Shown here one piece after another: positions 1 to 10,805 of a stretch of 64,000 nt of DNA (the stretch's first letter is position 1; every line of letters starts with the position of its first letter). Under the pieces are notes generated by a model. It was given only the letters and a program-made list of their open reading frames with translations, ran no database searches and was not told the origin of the DNA. A program made the position numbers and the translations under genes. This DNA comes from Caprella mutica (taxonomy: Eukaryota > Arthropoda > Malacostraca > Amphipoda > Caprellidae). The stretch spans positions 124,001 to 188,000 of the forward strand of contig CANNZV010000851.1 in assembly GCA_947561585.1 (NCBI GenBank), read 5' to 3'.

Positions 1-555
1 ACTGCAAACATAAAGAAATTCCTAGTCATTTCGTGCAATAATTTTTAATATAAAGTTCCGTTGTTATTGCCTAACTTCTGTTTCATTGTTATTGTTTCGT
101 TCAGACTTTTTTCTTAAGCGAAAATTATGAGTCATACTGCTATTATGTACTAAATCACTATAATCATAATGGAAAACTAGAAAAAAAAGGTAATTTTTAT
201 CATCCTATTCAACGGTCAAAAATACATACAAAAATGAAAAATAGAAGAAAATGTCTGCAATTTAATTTATGCAGATTGAAACAAGAAAACAGCGATATTT
301 TTAAGTTAGTGTACCATTAAACATTTTCTTCTTTCTACATAGAAAACAACTTACTTATAGCTATAACCTGCTTGTTTATACTGCTATTTTGCTTGTTTTT
401 ACGACTATTTTGCTAGCTTAAAGAACTATTTTGCTCGTTGTTAGAACTTGATAGCTTTTTTATACGACTATTACTGCTATTTTATCTTGCTATAATGACC
501 ATCTTAATAGTGCTATTTTGACTAGTTTTTAACGACTGGAAATCCGGTCTCTACT
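1..555 (-). mobile_element. End of a hAT-family element (terminal and subterminal repeats)
   Basis: The segment ends at 535-555 with ACTGGAAATCCGGTCTCTAC followed by T. Its reverse complement matches the terminus at 62568-62587 over 20 bases, just upstream of the hAT transposase at the right edge of the window. Inside the end, from about 360 to 535, are repeated CTATTTTGC-like motifs. In reverse complement these are the CAAAATAGCA motifs also found inside the right-hand terminus. Shared terminus plus shared subterminal repeats indicate the same or a sister hAT family. The element body lies to the left of the window. No coding sequence is visible here. Confidence 0.7.
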
Positions 556-1172
556 CATATTAGTTCTAAAGACTAATTTTGATTATTGTATTGAACTTTT
601 CTTTTTTTAAAAAGGGTATCCATGAATTTATCTGCTAGACAACTTAAATTATACTTTTACTTCATTTTATCAAAAGCTTTATCTGAATGAATGCATTTTT
701 TTGTTATTAATTTAATGAGTTAGTAAGTTTAATATCCGGAAACTCAATCATTTACGTGTAATTTTTTCAGAAATATTTCTTTTTTGTGAAGTAACTGTTC
801 CATTGCACAATATCAAAATATAATACTGTAAATATTATTACGAGAACTAGCTCAGGTTGCAGTTTACAGTAAAAATGAAATTTCATCTTAAGTAATGGTT
901 TAAATTCGTTAAAAGATTTTATTCATAATATTACTTTTCAACAAATCTAGAATTCAGTATACACATATTCAGAGAATCCTATCAGGCGAATTAGTTTTCG
1001 GTAAATTTGATTTTGCAAATATGTTTTCGGAATATTAACCTAGACCCATGAAGATCACACTGTATTTCCGACATCTTACCGCTACAAAAGCAATTGCTTA
1101 ATTTCCCACAATTTATGAAATGCAAATTTAGGTTGCTAGTCCAAATGGTGACTACATATGCAATCGAATATG
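556..1172. other. AT-rich intergenic DNA
   Basis: No open frame, recognisable repeat or RNA gene was seen in this stretch. Confidence 0.6.
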
Positions 1173-1930
1173 ATAGTGACTGCCAGTCAGAAAACTGCTA
1201 GTCGGAAAACTGATAGTCACTTAATGAGAATTTATGTAAATTTTGACTTATATGAAATATTATTTATTTATAAACACATTCTAAGAACATTTCAATTTAT
1301 AAAATTTATACCATTTTATAAAATTTATACCATTTATACCATTTTCAACTTATTTGCTATGTCATGTACATTTCAAAAGCATGTTGAATTAAGTATCCAG
1401 TCCCTTTTTTCATTTCCATATTGATGTCAGCAATATAGCCTTTGGTTCAAAAGCAAACGTTAATCCCCGTGTACGGATTTGTGATTACTAGCTAATTAGA
1501 TATTCTCACAATAATATAATTTTTGACTATACTTTAAATTAAGTGAACTTCAAATCAACTTATGTGTATGTTCAATATTTATTAAACATACATTTTTATT
1601 CTCCATTTCAATGGCACAACACCTTCAATTTTACAATATTCATTTATATGCAACAAGTATTACATATTAATATGATATGCAACTTGATCGAGTGGAATCG
1701 TCAGAGAAATAAGTACTAGGTAAGTTTAATGATATAATAATATACTAGCAGTTTGATAATCATATTTGTTAGTTGCAAATTTCAAATAATTCACTAATCG
1801 ATTGAAGTTATTTTATAATGAGAACAAGCTAATATTAAGCTTGAAGATTTGTTCAACTATCAAATTACAAACACAAAAAGAAATAATTGGACATCAACCC
1901 CGCAAACATGTCAACATCTATACAATGTGG

Positions 1931-2030
1931 TTTGAATTGTCCACAAGGAATTGTCCGCTACAAGCTGTCCACGATGAATTTTCCGCGAGGACTTGTCCGC
2001 GACGAATTGTCCGCGACATATTTTCCTATT
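1931..2030. repeat. Array of 14-15-bp AATTGTCCGCGAC-type units
   Basis: About six degenerate units such as AATTGTCCGCGACG and AATTTTCCGCGAGG follow each other with 14-15-bp spacing. This is the same design as the arms of element 1, which encloses it. No inverted partner was found nearby, so it may be a single arm left from a lost or internally deleted element. Confidence 0.6.
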
Positions 2031-2049
2031 ACCGTCAATTACCATATAA

Positions 2050-2795
2050 ACAACAGATGTTAACCATGTGTAATTTACCATATTATATCCACATGTCAAT
2101 TAACATATAAATAACATATTGTAGTCATGTGTAATTTAAAACATTTCAACCACATATCAATTACCATTTCATTAACAGATGTTTATTATATCCACATATT
2201 TCCACAACATCTGTTATCTATAAAGTAATGTAGTTTTATTGTGTTCAATTACATATAGTCAACGTCTGTTATTGAAATGGTAATTAGCATGAGGATGTAT
2301 TATGATAATTTACATATGGTTAACATCTGTTATTTATATTGTAATTAACATGAGGTTGTAATGTGGTAAATTACACATAGTTAATATCTATTATTGAAAT
2401 GATAATTGTCAAGTGGATATAATGTGGTAAATAACATATGGTTAGCATCTGCAATTTAACATGTGGTTTAATGTGGTAAATTACATGTGGTTAACATTTG
2501 TTATTTATATGATAATTGACATGCAGTTGTTAAGTGGAAATAACATCTGTTATTGAAATAATAATTGACAATAATTCACACTATACAATATGGTGTCTGT
2601 ATGGTTGAAACATGTGGTTATGATATTGCGTAACCAAATGTGATCCATCTTTTATTTTAGTTTTTAGGTTGTTTCTATGTGGATGAATATTCAAATCTTA
2701 TAAACTTATTTTCACATTGTAACTATCCAACAACATGGTATACTTGTGTTGTGTAAGCAATGTGGAATTGTTTGCAGGGAAACCTGTCATGAACT
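2050..2795 (+). repeat. 61-bp tandem-repeat family, copy 1
   Basis: Roughly 61-bp units carry TAACATCTGTTATTGAAATGG and TGTAATGTGGTAAATTACAT and repeat with drift to about 2600. Some units at 2050-2280 appear in reverse orientation. A unique tail follows at about 2600-2795, containing GTAAGCAATGTGGAATTG and TTTGCAGGGA. The same array plus tail recurs at 24400-25005 in the same orientation, so this is a dispersed element rather than a local satellite. Confidence 0.7.
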
Positions 2796-3240
2796 GATAA
2801 TGTATAGATGCGTTTTGCAAACAAATATAATGTACTGTGTCACTGATAAAATTATATCTTTGTTTAATTCTTCTCTAAGTTTTTTCCTGGAAAAATATTG
2901 GTTTTTAATTTATATATTGTATTTGACTTATATCTATAATATTTATATAATAATGTATTTTACATATATTTCTGATAATTTGTCTATATTCAACTATCAT
3001 TTTGTTTTGTATAAAAATTGAATGTCCCTTAACTCCTCATCGTATTATGAAAGGCTTTATTTAAAAATTAGAATTTTTTTATTGTCTGAAATCATTAAAT
3101 TGTCAGTAAGTGACTATCAGTTTTCCGACTGGCAATTTTCCGTCCAGAAATTTTCCGCCTGGCAATTTTCCCCCTAACAATTTTCCGCCTGGAAGTTTTC
3201 CGCTTCGGCAGTTTTCTGTCTAGCTGTTTTCCGAGTACCG

Positions 3241-3947
3241 ATAGTAACATACAGCTCTCTGAGAGTACAAATGGCAGGATCTCAATGATTTTTTTTTCAG
3301 CCCAAACCAATCATCGCACATGTACGTCTTGTGATGTTGAAAGAACTCTACAAGCATTAATTCTTTGTATTGCTAGGTAAATCCATTGATTTAGCTAGAA
3401 GCTTTCCCTCGGTAACCTGTGACATCATTGTAGTGGCACCCGATGTCTGATATGAGCGCTATTGTCTTTACGTTGTATCTAACGAAATGGAATCGAAGTT
3501 AGGTGCTGCTTTTTCGTCACATTTTTCTCACATTCTATTTCTTCGGCCCTGCTAGAGGCTAGAGGAAAATCTGGTGACACTGCTGCAAGATCACGTTCAT
3601 AGGGATTCACTGCACATCTTCGATTCTAACATTGAAATACATGGTGCGGAGAAAGTCCCCGATCAAATTTTATTTTTAATTTAAAGATGTTATTCATTTA
3701 CTAAATTAATCCATTTATATTTCATTCTCTTCCTATAATCATATACTTTAATGTTCCAGGTTTAAATTTTGATAAATTGATTAAATCAATAATAAACTAT
3801 ATTAACTAACATTGAGACAAATACTACAAAATATATTCATATCACCTATAGAACAGCCCTCACTCTCATAAATTATATAATCACAACTTTAAATGCCTGA
3901 ATAGATGACATGATATCACATAAATCTCCAATGGTTCTAGATCAACG
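3241..3947. other. Intergenic DNA without recognisable features
   Basis: This stretch is AT-rich with a slightly higher-GC patch at 3400-3660. No open frame of note or known repeat was recognised. Confidence 0.5.
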
Positions 3948-5160
3948 TGCCGCCGGACAATTCGTCGTAAGGACAACTCGCCGCCAGGATAATTTGCCAA
4001 GTGATTTGTGTTTTGCTGGTATATACATCATTTAAATATATTTAAAAGAGTTATAAATTTGAACAATTATTTTTTGTTAAAAAAAAAACGTAAAACAGCA
4101 GTTGAAAAGTTTATTATTTCAATTTAGTTTCTTTTGTTATATCTCTGAGAATATTCCAGGCCGCAAAAAAAAAATATTAGAACTATTTATGTAAATTTAG
4201 TAGCATTTAACGTCTGCTTCTAATTGGAGGGCTTTCTAGTTCACGTCAAAACAAACTTAAATACAAGAGACAGGAAGAAGAAGTCGGAAAGCAAAGTAAC
4301 AAAGGCACCAACCACCATTCCGTGACAATGCTCATGAATGCAGAAAAGATTTTTCGTTGATGTAATCACTTACCAAACAATTACATGAAAAGGAACACAA
4401 GCACCGGTTACTGCACTCACGAATAGAAGTGGTAAATGAAGAGGTGATAGTAAATTTAACTTATTAGACTTTCTCAGACAAAAATCTAAGACTCCGATAT
4501 TAAATAACATTTTATTTGCATTGATGCACTAGTTTTATACTAAAGTAATTTTTACTGGTCATTGAACATATCAAGAAGACACCTGAACTTTTATTATTTT
4601 CAGTAAAATGATTTCAAATGGAACGAAGAAAATTCTATTGTTAATTTACAACACACGCTATGTTTATATAATAGTTAAAAACATCTTATTTAGAAGACAT
4701 TTTCAAACACTATTAAGAAAATTTGATAATTAATTATCGACACGCAACTTATATTTAAAATATTTTTTTATAGATAATGGTGTATACGGCGGTAAACCAT
4801 ATATCGCTTGTTTGCAGCAACAAGATCATAAACACAAAAACATGTATTTTAGAGTTCTCCATATAGACATATAAATCATAAAATGCTGATTATTTTGGTA
4901 AAAAAATTATCATTGAAATTTTAAAATGTACCGCTAGAGAGGCTGCATGTCCTAACGACATACCATTAAATGTTCGTACATTACATGTACTAATATGCCC
5001 CTCCTGAAAAACAGCTTTTATAAAGTTATAACAGTGTTTTCGCAAACAAGCGTTATTACACAGCGAGTTGTTATGGCGGCGAATAATCTTAGCGACAAGT
5101 TGTCCTCACGGTGAATGGTCTGAGGCAAATTTTCCGGTGGCGAGTTGTCCGGTTACCATC
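3948..5160. mobile_element. Inverted-repeat element 2 with iteron arms
   Basis: The left arm at 3948-4003 contains GCCGCCGGACAATTCGTCG and GACAACTCGCCGCCAGG. The right arm at 5084-5160 contains GGCAAATTTTCCGGTGGCG and AGTTGTCCGGTTACC, which is the reverse-complement pattern. The arm units are 14-18 bp and share the AATTNTCC theme with element 1. The interior carries a copy of a dispersed, formerly coding repeat (4205-4480). No intact gene is present. Confidence 0.55.
4205..4480 (+). repeat. Dispersed coding-relic repeat (about 480 bp), copy 1, truncated and diverged
   Basis: This aligns with copies at 10080-10577 (+) and 34257-34725 (-). Read in the frame conserved between copies it gives KLKYKRQEEEV, then TMLMNAEKIFR with a stop, then NHLPNNYMKR. 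These correspond to the better-preserved KYKGLEEAVRKES and LMDAKKLLREC of copy 3. This is the most decayed of the three copies. The protein family of origin was not recognised. Confidence 0.6.
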
Positions 5161-5990
5161 TCCAATAACTATTAACAAATAATCATTCCTAAGATTAAAG
5201 GCAATTAACCTCTTTCTTTGTCTGATGCTCCGACTCTCCAAGAAAATATGAGCGGAAAATTGAACCATCTCCCTGGAACCCTCCGACACTCGTTCTGTAA
5301 TTATCAATCTTTTGAGGAAATCTTTTTTTCAATCAAGCTGCGAATTAATTAGAGACATGAGATATTTGATTTGGAAATTAAAATCGTTCTTTCGTAGGTA
5401 TTCGTTGATGAGAATTTTTCATAAAAAATAAAATAAAACATATGCAAATGAATGAGAATTACTGGACCATTTACTATGAATAGAATTGAATAATAATTTT
5501 AATGCATTTAAAGAGTGAAGATTTATCACTGGAATTTAAGTTGTTTATTAAAATTAAGCTGTATATTATTATTATTAAAATTATATTAAAATTAGATAAA
5601 CTACATACAAACTAATCACTTGGAAGGTGCTACCAAAACTACTTCTTCATGGGAACATTATTAAATGCTACATAGCTCATTAATAAATCTCAATAATGTA
5701 TGGATAATTTGGGTTAAACTTGAATATATGCATTATTTTGTCATTCCATTATAAATTTGATAAAATATATTGTTATCACATCTTTCGACCATGAATTATG
5801 AAATGGGATATTCATAAGAATTCAAGCAGACAAACTACAAAAAAATTTATCATTGAACAATTCTTGTAAATTGTTTGTCTACTATCATTTGTTATTTCCT
5901 TCGATAAATAGTTTGGTGTATCTCTCAGATTAGTTAGCTGATATCGTAACTAGTAATAACAAATTACACCATTGATATGAATGAACTTTG
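5161..5990. other. Intergenic AT-rich DNA
   Basis: No gene or recognisable repeat was seen. Confidence 0.5.
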
Positions 5991-5994
5991 AGAA

Positions 5995-6250
5995 ATAATC
6001 TTATCTTTTGCAATTATCCCGCGAGTACGCTACTGTCCCGCAAAGTTTCAAAACATTTGGGGTTTCGTGTGCTATCTTCCCGCGGAGATAATATAAGTTT
6101 TGCTATATTCCCGCGCTATTACAGAGCATTCTCACAAGTGGGAAAGTACATCGTGGCTTCCACCGAATCTACGAGTATTCCCTCGTGGAATCCCGCATGA
6201 CTCTTGTGTATTCCAACGTTGATGATGTGTTGCCATAAGTTTAGTTTTCC
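5995..6250. repeat. Degenerate array of TCCCGC-containing units
   Basis: The motif TCCCGC recurs at irregular 20-45-bp spacing (ATTATCCCGCGAGT, CTGTCCCGCAAAG, CTTCCCGCGGAG, ATTCCCGCGC, AATCCCGCATG, TTTTCCCGCTAT). It stands out from the AT-rich surroundings. The design recalls the iteron arms of neighbouring elements, but no inverted partner was found. An open frame of 70 codons across it is a by-product of its GC content. Confidence 0.45.
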
Positions 6251-6524
6251 CGCTATAAAATACATTTACAAATAGTATGATAGGATAATTAAATATTAAA
6301 ACTATACTTTATTTTTTCAAACTCTAACTGTTAAAAATTTGAAATTCCCTAACGACAATTTAGTGATTAAAGTAATCCGCTCTCCTATTATTCTGATAAA
6401 AGTGATAGATGAGAATATTAAGTTATACTGATTATCTCATTATTTTCTCTATAGTTTGCTATAAACCAAAGAGACCTGTCCTCCTAACTGGTGCGTGACA
6501 AGAAAAATATTGGTAAATTACAGG

Positions 6525-7092
6525 GTCAGTCACCGAAAAGTGAGTTGCACCGAACTGCGAGTAGCCAGTATTGAGTCAAAAACTGCGAGTGCAAGTATAA
6601 AACTGCGAGTGACAATCAAAAAGAGATATTGTGAGTGAGTATTTTGAAATACGAGTGAGGAATTTAAAATGCGAGTAGGAATTTCTAAAATTAATATTTT
6701 AGACTAGTTAATGTGAATCTTACGTGGTCACCATCTGTGGGTCACATTTATATTATTTGAGTGTGGTTAGCGTACTTTAATAGTATTCTCATGATATAAT
6801 ATTAAAATGCACACTTCAAGATACATAAATCTTTTAGATTTTTGTGACATGAATCCGTTAATGTAGTTCACTGTATCCGCTAGTTTGTTGTACTGCACAC
6901 TTCATGGTCGTTTAATGACCTGGCAGGGGGATGACCTGGCACGCCCTCTTATATACCAACGTATTTTTAACAGTAATGGAATTACGTAATCGAAGGCAAA
7001 ACAGGAAAACTCACTCACAATTCCCACTCAAAATATTTCCCACTCTCACTCGCAACTCATCACTTGCACAACCGGAACACTCCCGAAATGTA
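6525..7092. mobile_element. Inverted-repeat element 3 with GCGAGTGAG-type arms
   Basis: The left arm at about 6530-6680 repeats TGCGAGT(G/A) motifs such as AACTGCGAGTGCAAG, AACTGCGAGTGACAA and TACGAGTGAGG. The right arm at 6985-7092 holds the complementary CACTCGCAACTC and CTCACTCACAATTCCCACTC. The whole is under 600 bp and has no coding sequence. A short related array (GGCGAGTGAG) lies at 15520-15572. Confidence 0.5.
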
Positions 7093-7224
7093 GGTAAACT
7101 ATTTTTTGAGAAGATTTTAAATGTATGTAATAAGTTCTAAATGGCCTATTTTTTTAAAGATACAGTATTACATATCTTGTACCAAGTGTGTAATAGCGGA
7201 TTACTAAAATTGAACCAAATTTTA

Positions 7225-8170
7225 CCTTGCCAGTACTGTACAATGATGGTGCTGGTATTTTTAAGATTCTGAGAGGATCTGTAAGTTGTTCTGGTGTCCT
7301 CAAAGCCGTCAAACTGTTCAATGAAAGTGGTTGCACCCAACAGAGGGTTCGGAGTACTCCTGAAAAACTCGTGAGGACAAATAACTTGATAAAGAACACC
7401 AAAGAAAAGTCGAGACGAAACCCTGCAAGAAGTGCCAATAAGCCCTAAGTGAGTCCCTCCACTATGCAGAGACTGCTCAGAAATAATTTCGAAGTATCAC
7501 ACTACAAAATATCTAAAAGACAACTTCTCTCTGAGGCCACAAAGAAGAAAAGACTCCAAAGAGCAAGGATGCTTCTGAAGAAACGTCTTGATGACATATA
7601 GCCTACAGTTCTCTGGACCGATGAGAAACTTTTCACGGTTCAGCAATCCACAATTTTCAGAATGATCGGATTTTTTAAACAAAAAAAATCTGTACCAGTT
7701 GGACGTCGGAATCCTTCAGGAGACAAAAACCAGCTTCGGTTATGGTGTAGGCGGGAGTTACGTCCAGTGGCCTCTAAACTCCTTCAACTTTCGTTGAAAA
7801 TGGTTGCAAGATCAACCAGCACAAGTTCCTTGATATGTTGAAGGACGGGTTGTTCAATGGGTGAATGCCCCACCAGGGTATGAAGGTGTAACACTCTAAT
7901 AGGACGGATTCACTGCTCACTCAGTATAATTGGTCCAATCTTGGTGTAAGGACTAGTTGAAGTCCTTTTGGTCTAAGGAACTTTAGCCCCCTTCTTCTCC
8001 GGCTCTCAATGTAATGGAATTTGTACCACTTTGGAGCAGAAGGCTTGTACTGTGTGTCTCTGTCGCACCCCGAGTGTCAAGGTTGTGAAACGAAAATTGA
8101 CCAAATCTCGGGAGGAACTAGATGCAGATACTGTGCGTGCAACCTGTGTCCAAGTTGTTCTCGGGTGGTT
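7225..8170 (+). pseudogene. Mariner-like (Tc1/mariner superfamily) transposase pseudogene
   Basis: Frames read in order match the layout of a mariner-type transposase. A helix-turn-helix region comes first (ESGCTQQRVRSTPEKLVRT, then RRNPARSANK), followed after a frame change by VSPSTMQRLLRNNFEV and KRLQRARMLLKK. A stop falls after KKRLDDI at about 7601. The first catalytic motif VLWTDEKLFTVQ has its Asp at 7620-7622. The second, DGFTAHS, has its Asp at 7903-7905 and is preceded by a stop. The third, SPALNVMEF, has Ala at 8002-8004 where the family has Asp. Several frameshifts and stops separate these blocks, and the third catalytic Asp is lost, so the copy is dead. No clear terminal repeats were identified. 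Confidence 0.8.
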
Positions 8171-8327
8171 ATATTGAATAAATTTCGTTTCATATTAAAG
8201 GTAGCTAATACATTTATCATGAATTTTGACCAACACAGATTTTCATTGAGCCTTCCGTTTCCGAATTAAATTAATAAACAACAGTCTACGCTTCGGTGAA
8301 TGACCATGAATAAGTCTCTATCATTAC

Positions 8328-8713
8328 TAGGGTTGTGACATTTCGTATTTTGCATATGCTTTTCTAAGACGCATATGCTTATTAGATTGGCAATTGCAAT
8401 TATAAATATGCATTTACTAATTTGCATATATGCATTCACCAATATGCATATGCTTTTACTAATTTGCATATATGCATTTAGCAATATGCATTTACCAATA
8501 TGCATATGCGTTTATCAACAGGCATATGCAATTATAAATATACATATAAGTTTAGTAATATGCATATGCATTTATTAATAAGCATATGCATTTATATATA
8601 TACATATACTTTTATTCTCAAATGCATATGCGTCTTCTCAGAAAGCATAAAACCTGTTGCATATGCAGTATATATATGTCCCAATGCAATTACTGCATAT
8701 TGTCACAACCCTA
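8328..8713. mobile_element. hAT-type MITE A, TAGGGTTGTGAC termini
   Basis: The element starts TAGGGTTGTGACA and ends ATTGTCACAACCCTA, an inverted repeat. The flanking 8-mers are ATCATTAC (8320-8327) and ATCATTAT (8714-8721), matching at 7 of 8, consistent with the 8-bp duplication of hAT elements. The interior is packed with GCATATGC palindromes and ATGCATTTA motifs. It has no coding capacity; the open frames crossing it are artefacts of the repeat. Copies or fragments occur at 8722, 28611, 31240, 33036, 36410 and 39163. Confidence 0.8.
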
Positions 8714-8721
8714 ATCATTAT

Positions 8722-9443
8722 TAGGGTTGTAACAATATGCATTTCCAAATATGCAGTATATGCAAAGGGAAATATACTGCATATCCAACAGGTTTTACGT
8801 TTTTTGAGAAAAGGCATATGTATTTCATAAAACGCATATGCATTTGAGGAAACTAATATGTTTTAAAGATAACATATGCACTTTAAGATAATGCATATAA
8901 GAAAAGGCATATGCATTCGAAAGGGTGGCAATACATGCACTTCCAGCTGTTATATTTTCTGGGAGGTTAAACAAACACCCTAATTTATTTGACATATACC
9001 TTTAAGTGTTCTATCGTTCAGTTTTCTTGATGAATGTGGCTTTAAATTCAAATGAATGGCACCATAAAGCTAAAAGTAACACATAGTAATTTAAATAAAG
9101 AGTATGATAGTAATAGATTATATACCTAGTTGCTGTTCTTAAATAATTGGTAACCATGTAAATTCACTTCACTAATATAGTATCCTATAGTGCCAACAAT
9201 GTAATGTCATTCTCTAAAACAATCGAGTCTTTAAAAATATTTGACATTTCAAATTTGGAGCATGACTATTAAATGAATAATAAGTTATGATATACGCAAA
9301 TACATATTGATAAAAGTACATGCACATTCATAAATGCAATGCATATTGGTAAATACATATGCATGTTAATGAATGCATATGCGAATCTAATAAGCATATG
9401 CGTTTTAGAAAAGCATATGCAAAATATGCAACTTACAACCCTA
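8722..9443. mobile_element. hAT-type MITE B, inserted next to MITE A
   Basis: The element starts TAGGGTTGTAACAATATGC and ends CTTACAACCCTA. The flanks are ATCATTAT (8714-8721, shared with MITE A) and ATCACTAC (9444-9451), matching at 6 of 8. Both ends carry GCATATGC-rich subterminal sequence (8740-8930 and 9285-9430) around a unique AT-rich middle. It has no gene. Confidence 0.75.
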
Positions 9444-9447
9444 ATCA

Positions 9448-9779
9448 CTACATAATGGTAAACATACAAAAACAACATAAAGGAATTTCTTGGTTGCTCA
9501 AAGTAACTATTAATTGAATGAATAAATTGGTATTTCAAAAGTTCATTTCAACACAGAAGAGTGAAAATGTATAAATGATGAGCTAAGACTAGTAATGATT
9601 CGGTTAACTTGTAGTGAAGAACATGGTTATCAAATATTCAATTAGTTTCCCTTATCGCTACACATAAAATACAATGAATAGAAATAAAGGATGTAAATGA
9701 AACAAAGTTTTAAGATTGAACAATTGAAAAATAGATTTAAGAAATAGTGAAACACTATTTTGAATGTTCTCAAATTAGA
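9448..9779. other. AT-rich intergenic DNA
   Basis: No gene or repeat was recognised. Confidence 0.5.
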
Positions 9780-10720
9780 TCAAAAAATATTCAAACTCAT
9801 CAAGAGAAAGACATAATATTTTTCCATTTTAAAAGTTATTCAATATAAATCAGAACTCAAAACTTAAAGAGAAAATATAACTAGGTAGCTATATAAATTC
9901 AAACTAATTTAGAGAAAGAAATAACAATTATCCATTTTAAAAGTTATTTAATATAAATCAGAACTCAAAACTTAAAGAGAAAATATAACTAGATAGCTAT
10001 ATAAATTCAAACTAATTTAGAGAAAGAAATAACAATTATCCATTTTAAAAGTTATTCAATATAGTTAACTAATTAAGTGGGGGGTTCAACGTTTGCTTCG
10101 GAATTAAAGGACATATCGCTGACGTCAAAAGGAAATTAAATACAAGGGACTGGAAGAAGCAGTCAGAAAGGAAAGTGGCTCCATGAGCAAAGTCACTTAC
10201 CACCGTCGGTGACAATGCTCATGGATACAGAAAAGCTACTCCGTGAATGCAGTCACTTACAAAGGAATGACACGAAAAGGGACACTAACACCAGTGGCTG
10301 CACTCACGAATAGAAGAGGAAAATGAAGAATTGATAGTAAATGAAGCCTACGAGCCTACCTAACATAAAGATCTAAGACCTCGTAGTTGAAGAGCATAAC
10401 CCTAGCGCTATCCTCTAAAACTGCAAGTAGTGTTAAAAAAAGATGAACATGGTAAAAATGAAAAAGACAATACAAAATTCCAATTTCAAAGCTGTTCGGG
10501 GCCTAAGGGACGTCACCCCCATTCTTTCCCATTCACCACAGACAGCTTCAGGATAGAGCCCCTGGGGGCTTATTCAATATAAATCAGAACTCAAAATTTA
10601 AGAGAAAATATAACTATATAAACTCATACTCATTAAGAGAAAAGAATAATAATTATCCATTTTAAAAGTAACTAAGTAGCTATATAAATTCAAACTAATT
10701 TAGAGAAAGAAATAATATTT
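9780..10720. repeat. 108-bp tandem repeat interrupted by a dispersed repeat
   Basis: AAAAGTTATT recurs at 9831, 9939 and 10047, exactly 108 bp apart, with near-identical intervening sequence. The same units resume at about 10568-10720. The intervening 10080-10577 segment is a copy of the 480-bp dispersed repeat. TTATTCAATATA precedes and follows it, so it appears to have inserted into a pre-existing array. Confidence 0.75.
10080..10577 (+). repeat. Dispersed coding-relic repeat (about 480 bp), copy 2, full length
   Basis: This copy aligns along its length with copy 3 (34257-34725, reverse strand) and in part with copy 1 (4205-4480). The conserved frame gives IKYKGLEEAVRKESGSM, then TMLMDTEKLLRECSHLQR, then TSGCTHE and a stop. 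Alignment of codons between copies suggests descent from a coding sequence. The 3' part (10500-10577) contains GGGGCCTAAGGGACGTCACC and ends near CCCCTGGGGGCTTATT. The direct repeat TTATTCAATATA on both sides could be a target duplication, but it overlaps sequence conserved at the end of copy 3, so it is not proof. Confidence 0.65.
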
Positions 10721-10805
10721 GTTCATGTTAATTGTTGTTTAACATACAATCAAACTCAAGGAGCATAGGAGAAAACTATATTTTCCCATTTTAAATTTAG
10801 GAAAA

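Larger units (their letters stand above)
1173..3240. mobile_element. Inverted-repeat (foldback-like) element 1 with iteron arms
   Basis: The left arm is at 1173-1223 and the right arm at 3107-3240. A perfect 23-bp inverted match joins 1201-1223 to 3107-3129. Outside that match each arm consists of degenerate 14-16-bp units. On the right these read AATTTTCCGCCTGGC and close variants, repeated about seven times. The interior has no credible gene; the short open frames at 1158-1424 and 2746-3021 have no recognisable content. Arms built from small tandem units resemble Drosophila foldback elements in architecture, but I see no sequence homology to a named family. Confidence 0.6.

Noticed and set aside
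8266..8724. Short open frames rich in Ile, Cys, Met and Tyr across the GCATATGC MITE
   Set aside because: They are translations of the ATGCATATG repeat in both directions.
10069..10577. Simple target duplication TTATTCAATATA proving retroposition of the 480-bp repeat
   Set aside because: Part of the motif is conserved at the end of another copy, so the element end and the duplication cannot be separated.
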